Origin: RYN-133 sp963708645 | GTDB taxonomy: Bacteria; Actinomycetota; Actinomycetes; Mycobacteriales; Jatrophihabitantaceae | Reading direction: 5' to 3' | DNA: 64,000 nucleotides | Assembly (NCBI GenBank): GCA_963708645.1 | Contig: CAVPTA010000008.1 | Coordinates: 1-64,000 of the forward strand | In this document: piece by piece, positions 44,905 through 54,076 of the stretch | How positions within the stretch are numbered: position 1 is the first letter of the stretch | Layout: every line of letters starts with the position of its first letter | Position numbers and translations under genes: made by a program | The notes under the pieces: model-generated | What the model saw: the letters and a program-made list of their open reading frames with translations, nothing else | The model's database searches: none | Told to the model about the DNA's origin: nothing

Positions 44905-45159
44905 TCAGCACGTCGGTCGCACCGGGTCCTGCGCCCAGGTCGCAGCCGTGATCCGGTCGACTCGCCAGCCGGCGGCCGTCACGGCGTCGCAGACCGACGA
45001 CTCGTCCTCTCCCTCCACCACAGCGAGGACGACGTCGTCGGCCGGCAAATGGACCGCGCACGCGACCCGCAGGTTTCTCGGCAGCGGCGGGAACGGCTGC
45101 CACTGTCCTGCGGACCCCGAGTCGTCGTAACGCTCGAGGACGAACAGGTGCTTGACCAC
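44905..45159 (-). CDS. Hypothetical protein, 84 residues
   Basis: Unrecognised. Short soluble protein beginning VVKHLFVLERYDDSGSAGQW, with HLPADDVVLAVVEGEDESSV and GWRVDRITAATWAQD. The fold may be ferredoxin-like (beta-alpha-beta pattern), seen in many short actinobacterial proteins, but this is a guess. The GTG at 45159 is preferred to upstream codons. Its stop directly follows that of the convergent PAS-receiver gene. Confidence 0.6.
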   Translation of the reverse strand: MVKHLFVLERYDDSGSAGQWQPFPPLPRNLRVACAVHLPADDVVLAVVEGEDESSVCDAVTAAGWRVDRITAATWAQDPVRPTC

Positions 45160-45206
45160 GGCGCAAACGCTAGGCGAAGGCACCCTGCGATGAATCAGTG
45201 ATTTCC

Positions 45207-47975
45207 CTAGTCTTGAGCGCCCGTGCGCCCGGCGAGGGCGGCAGAAAGCTCCGTTCTGCGACCGATGTCCAGCTTGCGGTAGACGCGCGCCAGGTTGGCT
45301 TCCACCGTTTTCGGGCTGATGAACAGCGCCTCGGCGATCTCGCGGTTCGTACCGCCCTCGGCCGCCAGCTGCGCCACCCGCAATTCGGTCGACGAAAGCT
45401 GCTGGGCATCGGTCCGCGCGCCTGTTCGCTGCGACTCCGCGCGGGCGCGCGCCGCGAAGGAGGTCGCGCCGAGCGCGTCGAACGCGTCCGCGGCGGCGAT
45501 CAGAGCGTCACGGGCCGCAAGTTTGCGCCGGGCGCGACGGTGCGCCAGACCGGCGACGAGCAGGCTGCGGGCGCGGTCGAAGCGAAGCACGTCCGGCGCG
45601 AGAGCGGCGGTCGTCGCGAGCAGGGCGTCGATCGGGCCTGTGGCGTCCTCACCACGAGCGGCCGCGATGAGCACGCGGGATCGCGCCAGGCCGAGCCTCG
45701 TCCACGGTCGGGGCAGTCGCTCGTGTCGTTCGCGCAGCCGCTGTTCGACTGCGAGCGCGGTGTCGAGGTCGCCGACGCCGACGCAGGCCTCGATCCAATC
45801 GGGCTCGAGGCGGCCGGCCAACGACTCGACGTGGCCGGTGGCCGCCATGTCCTCGGCAAGCTGCGCGTACCACCGTGCAGCGGTTGCGGCGTCGCCGGCC
45901 GCGAGCGCGGTGAACGCGCCCAGTTGCAGATTGATCCGCCGCAACCAGGAATCGCCGAGCAGGTCGCCCTCCTCGAGGCCGGTCCGCGCCGCGGCCCGTG
46001 CCGCGTCGAGATCTCCCCGGTGGACGTCGAGCATGCCGGTCAGCCACCGTTCGGTGGACAGTCCGGCACCGACCAGCTCGGCGAGTTCGCGCGAGCGAGC
46101 GATCCAGGCCGCGGCCTCGTCGTAGTTTCCGGCCAACGTCTCGGTCTCGACGAGGTGCTGGATGAGCTCGTGTTGAAAGGGCTCGTCCCCGGCGGCTGCC
46201 GCCGACGCCAGCATCGACCGCAGACGATCACGGGCACGCGGCTGGTCGTCGATGGCCTTCCACCAGATCGCCGGGATGGTGCCGGCCAGCCACGTCGGGC
46301 GACCGCCCTCGAGTTCGAGCCCGCGGTCGAGCAGCTCCGTCCTGGCCGGTAGTCCGGTGCGGACCTCGTTGAGGAACAACAGGAACAGCACGGACGCGAG
46401 CAGCGCGTCGTCCGGCTCGGCGAGGCCGCCGGGTCGCTCGTCGGCCGGCCCGTCGACCAGCAGCTCGTAGGCCGCTTTGGCGTGATGCCGGGCGGGCAAG
46501 GGCGAGTCGACGAACACGGCGATGTGTGCGTGGATGCGACCGGCCAGCCGCGACGCCGCCGGCGCCGAGTCGAGCGCGCGCAGTGCGGTCGAGGTGGCAA
46601 GTGTGAGGTCGTCGGTGCTGAAGGCGATGACGGCGCGCAACAGCAGCACTTCGGCGAGCTGCTCGCCGCTCAGGGTCTTCGCCCAGGTCTCGGCGTGCGA
46701 CGCTGCGAGTGGATAGTTCCCGGCGTCGAACTGGCACTGCACCTCCTGCAACCGCAGGGCGAACCCGCCATCGGGGCCGGCGAGGCCGGCTGCGCGGTCG
46801 TACAGGTCGGCGGCCAGCTCCGGCGCACCTCGTGCGCGGGCCCGGCCGGCGGCTTCGGCAAGTTCTCTCGCCACACCTGGATCACGGCCGGCAGTGCTGC
46901 GAGCCAGGTGCCGGGCTCGCTCGTCGGGATCGGTGGCCGTGGCGGCCAGGTGCGCGTGCAGCCCGCGCCGCACGCCGGACGGGATGCTCGCCCGGACAGC
47001 GGCGGCGTGCGCCGGGTGCACGAAGCGCACACGAGCGCCCTCGACCACAGTGAGCAGTCCGGCCTCTTCCCCGGCGTCGATGCTGTCGGCGGGCATCCCT
47101 GCTGCGGAGAGATCGGACAGGTGCGGCGACGACATCAGCGCGATCAATCGGACGGCACGCACGGCGTGCGTCGGCAACGTCGCCAGCGACGCCGCAACCA
47201 GTTCGTGCATCGAGGCCGGCACCGGCAGGTCGTCACCCGGTCCGGGCAGGGCGGGCAAGCGCAGCATCGCGCGGGTGAGCTCGATCGCCAGCAACGGGTT
47301 GCCGCCCGACTCGTTGGCCAACCGCACGACCAGCGGACGGCTCAGCGACACGTCGAACCGGTTGCGCAGCACATGGTGCAGCGGGCCGATTCCCAAGGGC
47401 GCGAGCTGCACACGTTCGACCTTCTCGGGGTCCAAGCCGAGCGGCACCGGCAGATCGTCGCGGTCGGTGGTGCGCCGCCCGGCGACGACCCGCACGCGAT
47501 CTCCTGTGCGCCGCAGGGCGAATCGCAGCGCGCGCTCGCTCGGCGGGTCGAGCCACCGCGCGTCGTCGAGGGCGACGAGCACGCCGGCGGCCGTGCGCCC
47601 GGCGGCCGCGTCCAGCAGGGTGCGGGTGGCCGATCCGAGCGCGCGTTCGTCGATGGTGCGCGAGTCGTCCATGGCGAGCACGGCATCGCGGGCCCGGCGC
47701 TGTGGTTCGGGCAACTCGACCGACTCGTCGCCGAGCGGTGCGAGCAGGTCGGCGAGTGCGACCAGCGGCATCGCCGTCTCGGTCTCGGTCGGTGAGCAGC
47801 GAAGCACGTGCAGCCCGGTGTCGCGCGCTCGCGCGGCCAGAGCATCGAGGACGGAGGTCTTGCCGATGCCGGCCGGGCCTTCGAGCAGCACGCAGCCGGT
47901 CGACATCAGGGCTTGCCACGACCGGTCGAGTACGGCGTCACGCCCGACCAGCGACCAGCTCACGCCGGCTGGCAC
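45207..47975 (-). CDS. LAL-type LuxR family ATPase regulator
   Basis: 922 residues, intact. N-terminal AAA-type ATPase: VLLEGPAGIGKTSVLDAL (Walker A), GVLVALDDARWLDPPSERAL (Walker B), GGNPLLAIELTRAM. A long helical repeat region follows (ARELAEAAGRARARGAPELA and many TPR-like segments to about residue 840). The LuxR helix-turn-helix closes it: LSSTELRVAQLAAEGGTNRE, IAEALFISPKTVEANLARVY, RKLDIGRRTELSAAL. Large ATP-binding LuxR proteins are activators; targets are unknown and no metabolic cluster adjoins. Upstream 47976-48155 shows nothing else. Confidence 0.93.
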   Translation of the reverse strand: MPAGVSWSLVGRDAVLDRSWQALMSTGCVLLEGPAGIGKTSVLDALAARARDTGLHVLRCSPTETETAMPLVALADLLAPLGDESVELPEPQRRARDAVLAMDDSRTIDERALGSATRTLLDAAAGRTAAGVLVALDDARWLDPPSERALRFALRRTGDRVRVVAGRRTTDRDDLPVPLGLDPEKVERVQLAPLGIGPLHHVLRNRFDVSLSRPLVVRLANESGGNPLLAIELTRAMLRLPALPGPGDDLPVPASMHELVAASLATLPTHAVRAVRLIALMSSPHLSDLSAAGMPADSIDAGEEAGLLTVVEGARVRFVHPAHAAAVRASIPSGVRRGLHAHLAATATDPDERARHLARSTAGRDPGVARELAEAAGRARARGAPELAADLYDRAAGLAGPDGGFALRLQEVQCQFDAGNYPLAASHAETWAKTLSGEQLAEVLLLRAVIAFSTDDLTLATSTALRALDSAPAASRLAGRIHAHIAVFVDSPLPARHHAKAAYELLVDGPADERPGGLAEPDDALLASVLFLLFLNEVRTGLPARTELLDRGLELEGGRPTWLAGTIPAIWWKAIDDQPRARDRLRSMLASAAAAGDEPFQHELIQHLVETETLAGNYDEAAAWIARSRELAELVGAGLSTERWLTGMLDVHRGDLDAARAAARTGLEEGDLLGDSWLRRINLQLGAFTALAAGDAATAARWYAQLAEDMAATGHVESLAGRLEPDWIEACVGVGDLDTALAVEQRLRERHERLPRPWTRLGLARSRVLIAAARGEDATGPIDALLATTAALAPDVLRFDRARSLLVAGLAHRRARRKLAARDALIAAADAFDALGATSFAARARAESQRTGARTDAQQLSSTELRVAQLAAEGGTNREIAEALFISPKTVEANLARVYRKLDIGRRTELSAALAGRTGAQD

Positions 47976-48155
47976 CGACTAGACACGATCGATCCCGTCG
48001 GCCGCCACGCCTGATCTGAGAACGGCATGAGGATCATCATTACTGCTCGGTGGCCGAACCGATAGCGCTACGAGCTGACATCCACGCCCGGGCCGGCGGG
48101 CACCGCGGCCCACCCGGACCGTGGAACAACGGCGCCGGCGCCTGGTAGCGCCCGC

Positions 48156-48647
48156 TCAGTTCCCGTGCCGCAAGGGCGACTCGGACGCCTTTCCGTTGCA
48201 ACTCGGCAGCCCGCCCGAGACGATCACCGGCAGGCGCGCACCCGGGGTCTGGATGGTCATCCGCGCCGGATGCTCGCCCGTGCAGTTGATCGCGCCCGGG
48301 TTCGGGTAGCGCAGGTCGAAGCTGGCGTGCTGGCCCGGTGTCAGCACAACGTTGTGCGGCGTGCCCATGTGCGACACGTGCGTCGGCAGCGTGCGCCCGT
48401 CCGGACGGTAGTTCTGGACACGGGCGTAGCCCGAGATGCGACAGGTGTGGGTGCCTTCGTTGGTCACCCGCCAGGTGTCCTGGAGCGTCCCCGCCGCACC
48501 TTGACCCGTCCCGAACGCCGGTCGCAGCTGGTTGGAACTGCACACGGGCGTGCTGGTTTGCTCGGCCCCTGCATTGCTGATGGTCACCCAGCCGGTGACC
48601 GCCACGCAGACAGCGGCGCCCACGCCGGCCACGACACTCTTCAACAC
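48156..48647 (-). CDS. DUF4232 domain secreted protein
   Basis: 163 residues. N-terminal helix (SVVAGVGAAVCVAVTGWVTI) acts as signal or anchor. The outer domain is the DUF4232 beta-sandwich: CSSNQLRPAFGTGQGAAGTL, WRVTNEGTHTCRISGYARVQ (conserved Cys and N-x-G-x-x-x-C), LTPGQHASFDLRYPNP and GGLPSCNGKASESPL. GTG at 48647 has GGGAGG nine bases upstream. Function of this family is unknown; it is common in actinomycetes as lipoproteins or secreted proteins. Confidence 0.85.
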   Translation of the reverse strand: MLKSVVAGVGAAVCVAVTGWVTISNAGAEQTSTPVCSSNQLRPAFGTGQGAAGTLQDTWRVTNEGTHTCRISGYARVQNYRPDGRTLPTHVSHMGTPHNVVLTPGQHASFDLRYPNPGAINCTGEHPARMTIQTPGARLPVIVSGGLPSCNGKASESPLRHGN

Positions 48648-48820
48648 TGGCCCTCCCCAGACCTTGATGTGGGGCAGAGGATGCCCCTCACCGCCGCGGG
48701 AGTAAAGGAGCGCGGTCAGGTCTTGGCTGGATCGAGATGTGTCAGGGCGATGCCACGACCGCATTGGCGACAATCCGGACCAGGAGCGCGCGAGATTGTC
48801 GTCATCGTCGGCAGGTCGCG

Positions 48821-48854
48821 CGGTCGAGCCGCCCAATTCTGGGCGGCTCGACCG
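48821..48854. terminator. ssrA terminator hairpin
   Basis: A perfect 14-bp stem (cggtcgagccgccc and complement) with a six-base loop lies 12 bases beyond the 3' end of the tmRNA gene on the minus strand, well placed to end its transcript. No U-tract follows, as is common in actinobacteria. Confidence 0.85.
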
Positions 48855-48866
48855 TGACACAGACAG

Positions 48867-49238
48867 TGGAGGTGGCGGGAATCGAACCCGCGTCCTCCGT
48901 CGCTTCAACAGGACTTCTCCGGGCGCAGTGTGCGGTGTCCTTGCTCGGCCCCCTCGATCATGCACACAAGACGAGGCGACGGGCCCAGTCGCTGTTTGTT
49001 GTCCCGTCCGACGCCGCGACCGCGGCGGACGGTGAGTCACCTAGCTGATGCCAGCGACCGGGCCGGTGACACTCCCGGGCTGACAGATCCGCTTCGCTAC
49101 TTAGGCAGCGAGAGCGAGATCGGCGCGACTGTAGTCGGCGCTTATTTTTGTTTGCATCGCTTTTTTTACGAGGTCAGCAATGCGGTCCTCGGCCCGCTTC
49201 TCCTGTCTCGACGTCCGGAGTCGAGACCATTCACCCCC
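48867..49238 (-). ncRNA. ssrA: Transfer-messenger RNA
   Basis: 372 nt. The 5' end GGGGGTGAATGG and 3' end GATTCCCGCCACCTCC form the tRNA-like acceptor (GGGGGTG with CACCTCC), and the T-loop TTCGATTCC is canonical; CCA is not encoded. The tag region has the resume codon GCA at 49155 and a TAA at 49101-49103 preceded by codons for DLALAA, the degradation signal. From GCA to the stop is 52 bases, one too many; removing one A from the run at 49145-49149 gives the 17-residue tag ANKISADYSRADLALAA. A TAAACT -10-like box lies 17 bases upstream of the 5' end. Works with the SmpB encoded 4.3 kb away to rescue stalled ribosomes. Confidence 0.92.
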
Positions 49239-49280
49239 TGGGTTGTAATCCCATGAGTTTAGTGGTTGCGGCAAGTTCGC

Positions 49281-50297
49281 TCATCCGGCGGCCAGACGAT
49301 CGCCGTCGACGAGCGCGCCGGCCTGCTTGAGCCTGCGCAACATCGGTGCGACTTCGACGGCCTGGACGCCGGCGATCACGCCGAGCCGGTCGGTCGTATA
49401 GCGGTAGAGCTCGTCCAGGTCGCGGCAGGTCACCGAGACGACCACGTTGGCCTGTCCGCTGACCGCAGCCACGAACGGCGCTTCCGGATGGGTGGTCAGC
49501 GCGCGGCAGGCGGCATCGAGCTCGGCAGGTGCGACGGTGAGCCAGAGGTAGGCCGACACCGGGAATCCCAGCAGCGACGCCGCGAGGTCGACGTCGAAGT
49601 AGATCGCGCCGCTGTCGATGAGTGCAGCGAGCCGGCGGGCGGCCCGTCCCTCGGTCAAGCCTGCCGCGCGGGCCAGCTGTCCGTAGCCGGCGCGGCCGTC
49701 GTGCATGAGCACGTCGAGCATCGCGTAGTCGGGCGGCTCGAGCGTGGCGACCGCAGGGCCGATGTGGCGGCTTCGCTCGGTCCGGCCGATCGCGGTCTCC
49801 TGCTCGACGGTGAGGACCTCGCTCAGCCCGACCCAGTCGGACGCACTGCCCCCGACAAAGTGGCGCAACACGACGTTGGCCGACACGTCGAGCACCGCAG
49901 CCGAGCGCGGCAAGCGGTGCACGAGCAGCCCTTCGCGGTCGCGCGCGTTGTGCGAGCGCACCGCGCACACGACCTCGGACGCCGCGCCGACGCTGACCCA
50001 GGCGACGTCGTCGCGGCGGCACAGCGCTCGGCCGACATCGAGGGTCGACTCGGGACGGGTGCGCACCCGCACCACCCAGTCGCTCTCGCCCAGGGCCCGC
50101 GGATCGACGGCAGCGATCACGCGCACGGCGCCCGCTTGTACGAGCCGCCGGTAGCGGCGCGCGACAGTCTGCTCCGAGCAGTCCAAACCGGCGGCGACGC
50201 GGCTGAACGGGGCGCGCGGATTGAGCTGCAGACTGCGGAGGATCTGCTTGTCGACGAGATCCAGAACGAGCGGATCCGGCGTCGCAAGTGCGGTCAT
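49281..50297 (-). CDS. Lrp/AsnC family regulator with two Lrp units
   Basis: 338 residues, intact. Two tandem HTH-plus-effector units: the first HTH in LVDKQILRSLQLNPRAPFSR, VAAGLDCSEQTVARRYRRLV, and the second in LDVLMHDGRAGYGQLARAAG, LTEGRAARRLAALIDSGAIY. Each is followed by an alpha-beta RAM-like domain (VAWVSVGAASEVVCAVRS; PFVAAVSGQANVVVSVTCRD). Start ATG at 50297. Divergent from the DHA2 exporter with 89 bases between starts, so it probably controls that gene and itself. Confidence 0.9.
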   Translation of the reverse strand: MTALATPDPLVLDLVDKQILRSLQLNPRAPFSRVAAGLDCSEQTVARRYRRLVQAGAVRVIAAVDPRALGESDWVVRVRTRPESTLDVGRALCRRDDVAWVSVGAASEVVCAVRSHNARDREGLLVHRLPRSAAVLDVSANVVLRHFVGGSASDWVGLSEVLTVEQETAIGRTERSRHIGPAVATLEPPDYAMLDVLMHDGRAGYGQLARAAGLTEGRAARRLAALIDSGAIYFDVDLAASLLGFPVSAYLWLTVAPAELDAACRALTTHPEAPFVAAVSGQANVVVSVTCRDLDELYRYTTDRLGVIAGVQAVEVAPMLRRLKQAGALVDGDRLAAG

Positions 50298-50303
50298 GGC
50301 GGG

Positions 50304-50309
50304 AATCTA
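50304..50309 (-). promoter_or_regulatory. -10 element TAGATT of the Lrp-type gene (leaderless)
   Basis: On the minus strand TAGATT ends six bases before the ATG at 50297, with no ribosome-binding site between. This points to a leaderless transcript. Confidence 0.45.
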
Positions 50310-50386
50310 CGGCACAGTGTCGATATGGCGCACCTGTGTCCGTCGTGTCCAGGACACTGGTCTGCAGTGAAGAAGGAGAGTTCCCC

Positions 50387-51974
50387 ATGCGTAAATGGCT
50401 GCCGTTGATCACGGTCTGCTTGGGCACGTTCATGCTGCTCATCGACGTCACGATCGTCAACGTCGCGTTACCCGACATGGCCGGCGATCTGAAGACCAGC
50501 TTCGGGTCACTGCAATGGGTCGTCGACGCCTACGCCCTCGCCCTGGCCGCCCTCGTACTCGGGACCGGGTCGATCGCGGACCGGGTCGGGCACCGGTACG
50601 CCTACATCGGTGGCCTGGCCCTGTTCGCTGCGGCGTCGTTCGTGTGCGGCATCGCGCCGAACTCGGGCGCGCTGATCGCCGCACGGGCGGTGCAGGGCGT
50701 CGGTGGCGCCGCGATGTTCGCCACGACCTTCGCCTTGCTCAACAGCAATTACCAAGGGCGTGACCGCGGCACCGCGTACGGCATGTGGGGGGCGGTGAGT
50801 GGCGCCTCGGCCGCGATCGGCCCGATCGTCGGCGGCCTGCTGACCGAGGGCATCTCGTGGCGGTGGATCTTCTTCGTGAACCTGCCGGTCAGTGTGCTCG
50901 CAATCGTGTTGTGCGTGACCGCGCTCGACGACGCCCACGCCACGGTGAAGGCGCGCATCGACCTCGTCGGCATGGTCACCTTCACCGCCGGCGCCGGCAC
51001 GCTGACCTACGGATTGATCAAGGCGAACGAGGACGGCTGGGCCGCCGCGGCATCGTGGGGCTGCCTGATCGCGTCCGCGGTCTTGTTCGTCAGCTTCGTG
51101 CTCGTCGAGCGGGCAGTTCGGCAACCGATGCTCGACCTGAGCCTGATGCGCAACCGGGCCTTCGTCGGCGTGCTCATCGCCGGGCTCGTGCTCACTCTGT
51201 CTGCGTTCAGCGCGTTCACCTACACCTCGATCTGGCTGCAGACGGTGCTCGGGCTCTCGCCCATCCAGGCCGGCCTCACCGGCCTGCCGTTGTCGGCCTC
51301 GGCGTTCATCGTCTCGGCCGCGATCGGTCGGTTCCTGCACGGCTCGCGATCCGGGCCCGATCATCGGTGGCGGCATGCTGTTCATCGGCGCGGGCGGCGT
51401 CGTCGGCGCCCTGCTCCTGCAGGGGTCGGCGTCGTGGCCGGCACTCGTGCCCGGCTTCCTGCTGATGGGTGTCGGCGTCGGTCTGGCAACGCCGACACTG
51501 GGCTCGACCGCGATGGCCGCCGTCCCGATGCAGCGCGGCGGCATGGCTGCCGGCGCGGTGAACACCGCCCGGCAACTCGGCTTCGCACTCGGTATCGCCG
51601 CGCTCGGCAGCGTGTTCGCGGCAAAGGCGGGGTCCGTGCTCGGCGACCGCGGCGTGCCGCAGTCCGGGCGGGTAGCGAAGGCACTGGCGGGGGCCAGGCC
51701 AAGTACCTGCTCGACGCCGTCCCGGCGCGCTTCCACGAAGCCCTTGACAGTGCGCTGCACGCGGCGGCCGTGTCCGGTCTGCAGCTGGCGTTCCTGGTAT
51801 CCGGCATCGCCGGTCTGGTGTTCGGCGTGGTGTGCTGGCGGCTGCTGCGTGCACCAGCGTCGCGATACCGCGACCGCGACGTCCGAGACAGCTGCGGCCG
51901 ACGCCGTGCGCGGCCGAATGTCGCCGGCCGAACGAGTGGAGACCTCAGCGCGAGCGGAGTCGGTCAGGCGGTAA
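50387..51974 (+). CDS. MFS drug exporter, DHA2 (EmrB/QacA) family (second copy)
   Basis: Fourteen-helix proton antiporter. ATG at 50387 with AAGGAGAG upstream. Motifs: FMLLIDVTIVNVALPDMAGD (helix 1), VLGTGSIADRVGHRYAYIGG (motif A), AARAVQGVGGAAMFATTFAL, IGPIVGGLLTEGISWRWIFF (motif C), PMLDLSLMRNRAFVGVLIAG, then after breaks VPMQRGGMAAGAVNTARQLG FALGIAALGSVF in two blocks. Frame changes near 51356, 51690 and 51860; the second needs a base added or two removed. C-terminal tail charged, ending AESVRR. Likely controlled by the divergent Lrp-type protein. Confidence 0.88.
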
Positions 51975-52065
51975 GGGTCACGGGCACTCGCCGCACGAGC
52001 GTGGCGAGTGCCCTGGCCTGTTCGTCGGTCAGGCGAAGCACGTCGACGGCGTCGGCAACGCTCAT
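51964..52065 (-). CDS. Possible 33-residue small protein
   Basis: Open frame MSVADAVDVLRLTDEQARAL followed by ATLVRRVPVTLTA. The ATG overlaps the stop of the upstream gene by one base (TGATG), as in coupled genes, and the end overlaps the convergent exporter by 11 bases. It could equally be the natural C-terminus of the upstream protein in a shifted frame. Amphipathic helix predicted; function unknown. Confidence 0.4.
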   Translation of the reverse strand: MSVADAVDVLRLTDEQARALATLVRRVPVTLTA

Positions 52066-52607
52066 CACGAGCGCGTCAGCGGAGACGGCTGCGGGCGGGG
52101 AGGATCAGCGGTCTCGGATCGGCCGAGCCGACGGTCGAGCAGGTCTGCGATCTCGTTCGCGGTGCGGGGATCCTCGGGTCCCCACTCGGCGAGCATCCGG
52201 AGCACGTCGACCGGGATGTCGAGCATCGCGGCGAGCTGGTCGAGCAGCAGATCGACCTCCGGCAGCGGGGCGGGTCTCTTCGACCGTCTGCAGCCGGTAG
52301 CCCTCGCCCATCTCTTCGCGCGCGTCGATGAGGAAGGTCGTCTGCGAGGCGCGCGGTCATCGCGTCGATGGCGCCGTCGACGTCGTCACGTCGCAGCGCG
52401 ACCCACACACCGGCGGGCAGGGCACGATCGTCGACCTCGGTCGTCGGCGAACACGACCTCGGGCGGCTCGGATGCAGCCCAGTCACGTGCCTCGCGGGCG
52501 CGGACGAGCACGCCCATCGCCGCAACCGGGATCGCCGCCATTTCGACAGTCGCCGCGTACTCGCGGACGCGATCGGCGCGCGAGTGTTGTTTGGCCATCG
52601 TGCTCAT
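52065..52607 (-). CDS. Hypothetical soluble protein, frameshifted
   Basis: About 178 residues, unrecognised. After frame correction: MAKQHSRADRVREYAATVEM, AAIPVAAMGVLVRAREARDW, then EVDDRALPAGVWVALRRDDV, DGAIDAMTARLADDLPH, and near the C-terminus EIADLLDRRLGRSETADPPR. Three or four frame changes between 52450 and 52270. No signal peptide or membrane segment. The start is set at the ATG giving MSTMAKQ (52607). Confidence 0.55.
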
Positions 52608-52678
52608 TGTTGGAGTGTGCCTCGCGGCAGCACGATTTCCTGGTATTTCAGCGCGTTCTGCCGACCCGGATAGCGCCG

Positions 52679-53552
52679 TCACCCAAGACCGAGCAGGCGC
52701 GCGCCGTTGTCCCAGCACACCGCACGCAGCCAGTCGTCGCCGAGCCCGAACGATTCGAGGGCGTCGAGTTGCTCGGCGAGCGGGTACGGGATGTTCGGGA
52801 AGTCGGTGCCGAGCACGACGCGATGCTGGACGTCGGCCAACCGCGCGATCACGTCAGGCGGGACGGGGGCGAGCGCGTTCAAGAAGGGCGTGCCGACCAT
52901 GGTCGTGTCGACGTGCACGTTCGGATACCGCTCGACGAAGTCGAGATGCTCGGCGAACTCGGGCGCGCCACAATGCGCGATCACCGCGGTCAGCCTCGGA
53001 TGGGCGGCGAGCACGGCGCCGAACGGACCGGGCCCGGTGTGGTGACCCGGCAGCGGTCCGCTGCCGCAGTGCACGACAACGGGCACCGCCGCCTCGGCGA
53101 GCATGCCCCACACGTCGACGAGCTCGTCCGCGCGCGGGTCGAAGTCGCCGACCTGCACGTGCACCTTGAACACACCCGTCCCCGCGTCGAGAGCCGCACG
53201 CACGTAGTCGCGTGCGGTCGGCTCGGGATAGAACGTGCCGGTGGCGACACATTCCGGGACGCCGGCCGCGAAAGACGCGCGCCCACTCGTTGAGCGACTG
53301 CGCCATGCCTGCCTTGTGCGGATAGACCAGCGCGGTGAATCGACGCACGCCCAACGCGCGCAGGTGGGCGACACGCTCGTCATCGCTCGTCCCGCACGTA
53401 GTGGATCGGCCACGCGGTGCCGTAGTGCTCTTCGGCGTTCTCGAAGTACCGCCAGACCGCGTCCATCACCGGCTTCGGCATGAAGTGCGTGTGGATGTCG
53501 ATCAAGCCGGGCAGCCCCCGCGCCGCCACCACGCCGGGACGTCATATTTCAC
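52679..53552 (-). CDS. Amidohydrolase family protein (Amidohydro_2)
   Basis: TIM-barrel metal-dependent hydrolase. After frame correction the N-terminus reads GLPGLIDIHTHFMPKPVMDA, with the H-x-H metal motif, then RRFTALVYPHKAGMAQSLNE. Further: ATGTFYPEPTARDYVRAALD, FKVHVQVGDFDPRADELVDV, VPVVVHCGSGPLPGHHTGPG, TAVIAHCGAPEFAEHLDFVE and VVLGTDFPNIPYPLAEQLDA (catalytic Asp). Frame changes near 53500, 53390 and 53270. Start GTG at 53552, 13 bases after the smpB stop. Substrate unknown; relatives include decarboxylases and lactone hydrolases. Confidence 0.8.
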
Positions 53553-53565
53553 GTTCAGGCGTCGA

Positions 53566-54063
53566 TCAATCGATCCCCTTGTTACGCCGCCCGAGAGCCC
53601 GCGCGACTTCACGATCGGCGTCGCGGCGGGCGAGATCCTGGCGCTTGTCGTAGGACTTCTTGCCGCGTGCGAGGCCGAGTTCGACCTTTGCCTTGCCGGC
53701 CGAGAAGTACAACGACAGCGGGACGATCGTCAGCCCGCTCTCTTTCGTCTTGCCGATCAGGCGGCCGATCTCTTCGCGGTGCAACAGCAGCTTGCGCACG
53801 CGGCGCGGCTCGTGGTTGGTCCAGCTGCCCTGCTCGTACTCGGGGATGTGCACGTTGTGCAGGTACATCTCGCCGTCGTCGATCGTCGCGAATCCGTCGA
53901 CGAGCGAGGCCCGTCCGAGCCGCAGCGATTTCACCTCGGTGCCGGTGAGCACCAGGCCCGCCTCGTACACGTCGAGGATCGAGTAGTCGTGGCGCGCCTT
54001 ACGGTTCTGCGCGATGATCTTGCGTCCGCCCTGGCGGTTCGACGACTTCGGCTGTGCGGACAC
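53566..54063 (-). CDS. smpB: SsrA-binding protein SmpB
   Basis: Binds tmRNA and carries it to stalled ribosomes. 165 residues, intact. Motifs: IIAQNRKARHDYSILDVYEA, GLVLTGTEVKSLRLGRASLV, DGFATIDDGEMYLHNVHIPE, YEQGSWTNHEPRRVRKLLLH, SLYFSAGKAKVELGLARGKK and the basic tail KSYDKRQDLARRDADREVAR. Start ATG or GTG at 54063 giving MSAQPKSSNRQGG. Lies 13 bases after ftsX on the same strand. Confidence 0.97.
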   Translation of the reverse strand: MSAQPKSSNRQGGRKIIAQNRKARHDYSILDVYEAGLVLTGTEVKSLRLGRASLVDGFATIDDGEMYLHNVHIPEYEQGSWTNHEPRRVRKLLLHREEIGRLIGKTKESGLTIVPLSLYFSAGKAKVELGLARGKKSYDKRQDLARRDADREVARALGRRNKGID

Positions 54064-54076
54064 CCGTCCAGTCTAG

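Noticed and set aside
48880..49000. Peptide with GGGNRTRVLRRF on the plus strand
   Set aside because: It is translation across the complement of the tmRNA 3' end, not a gene.
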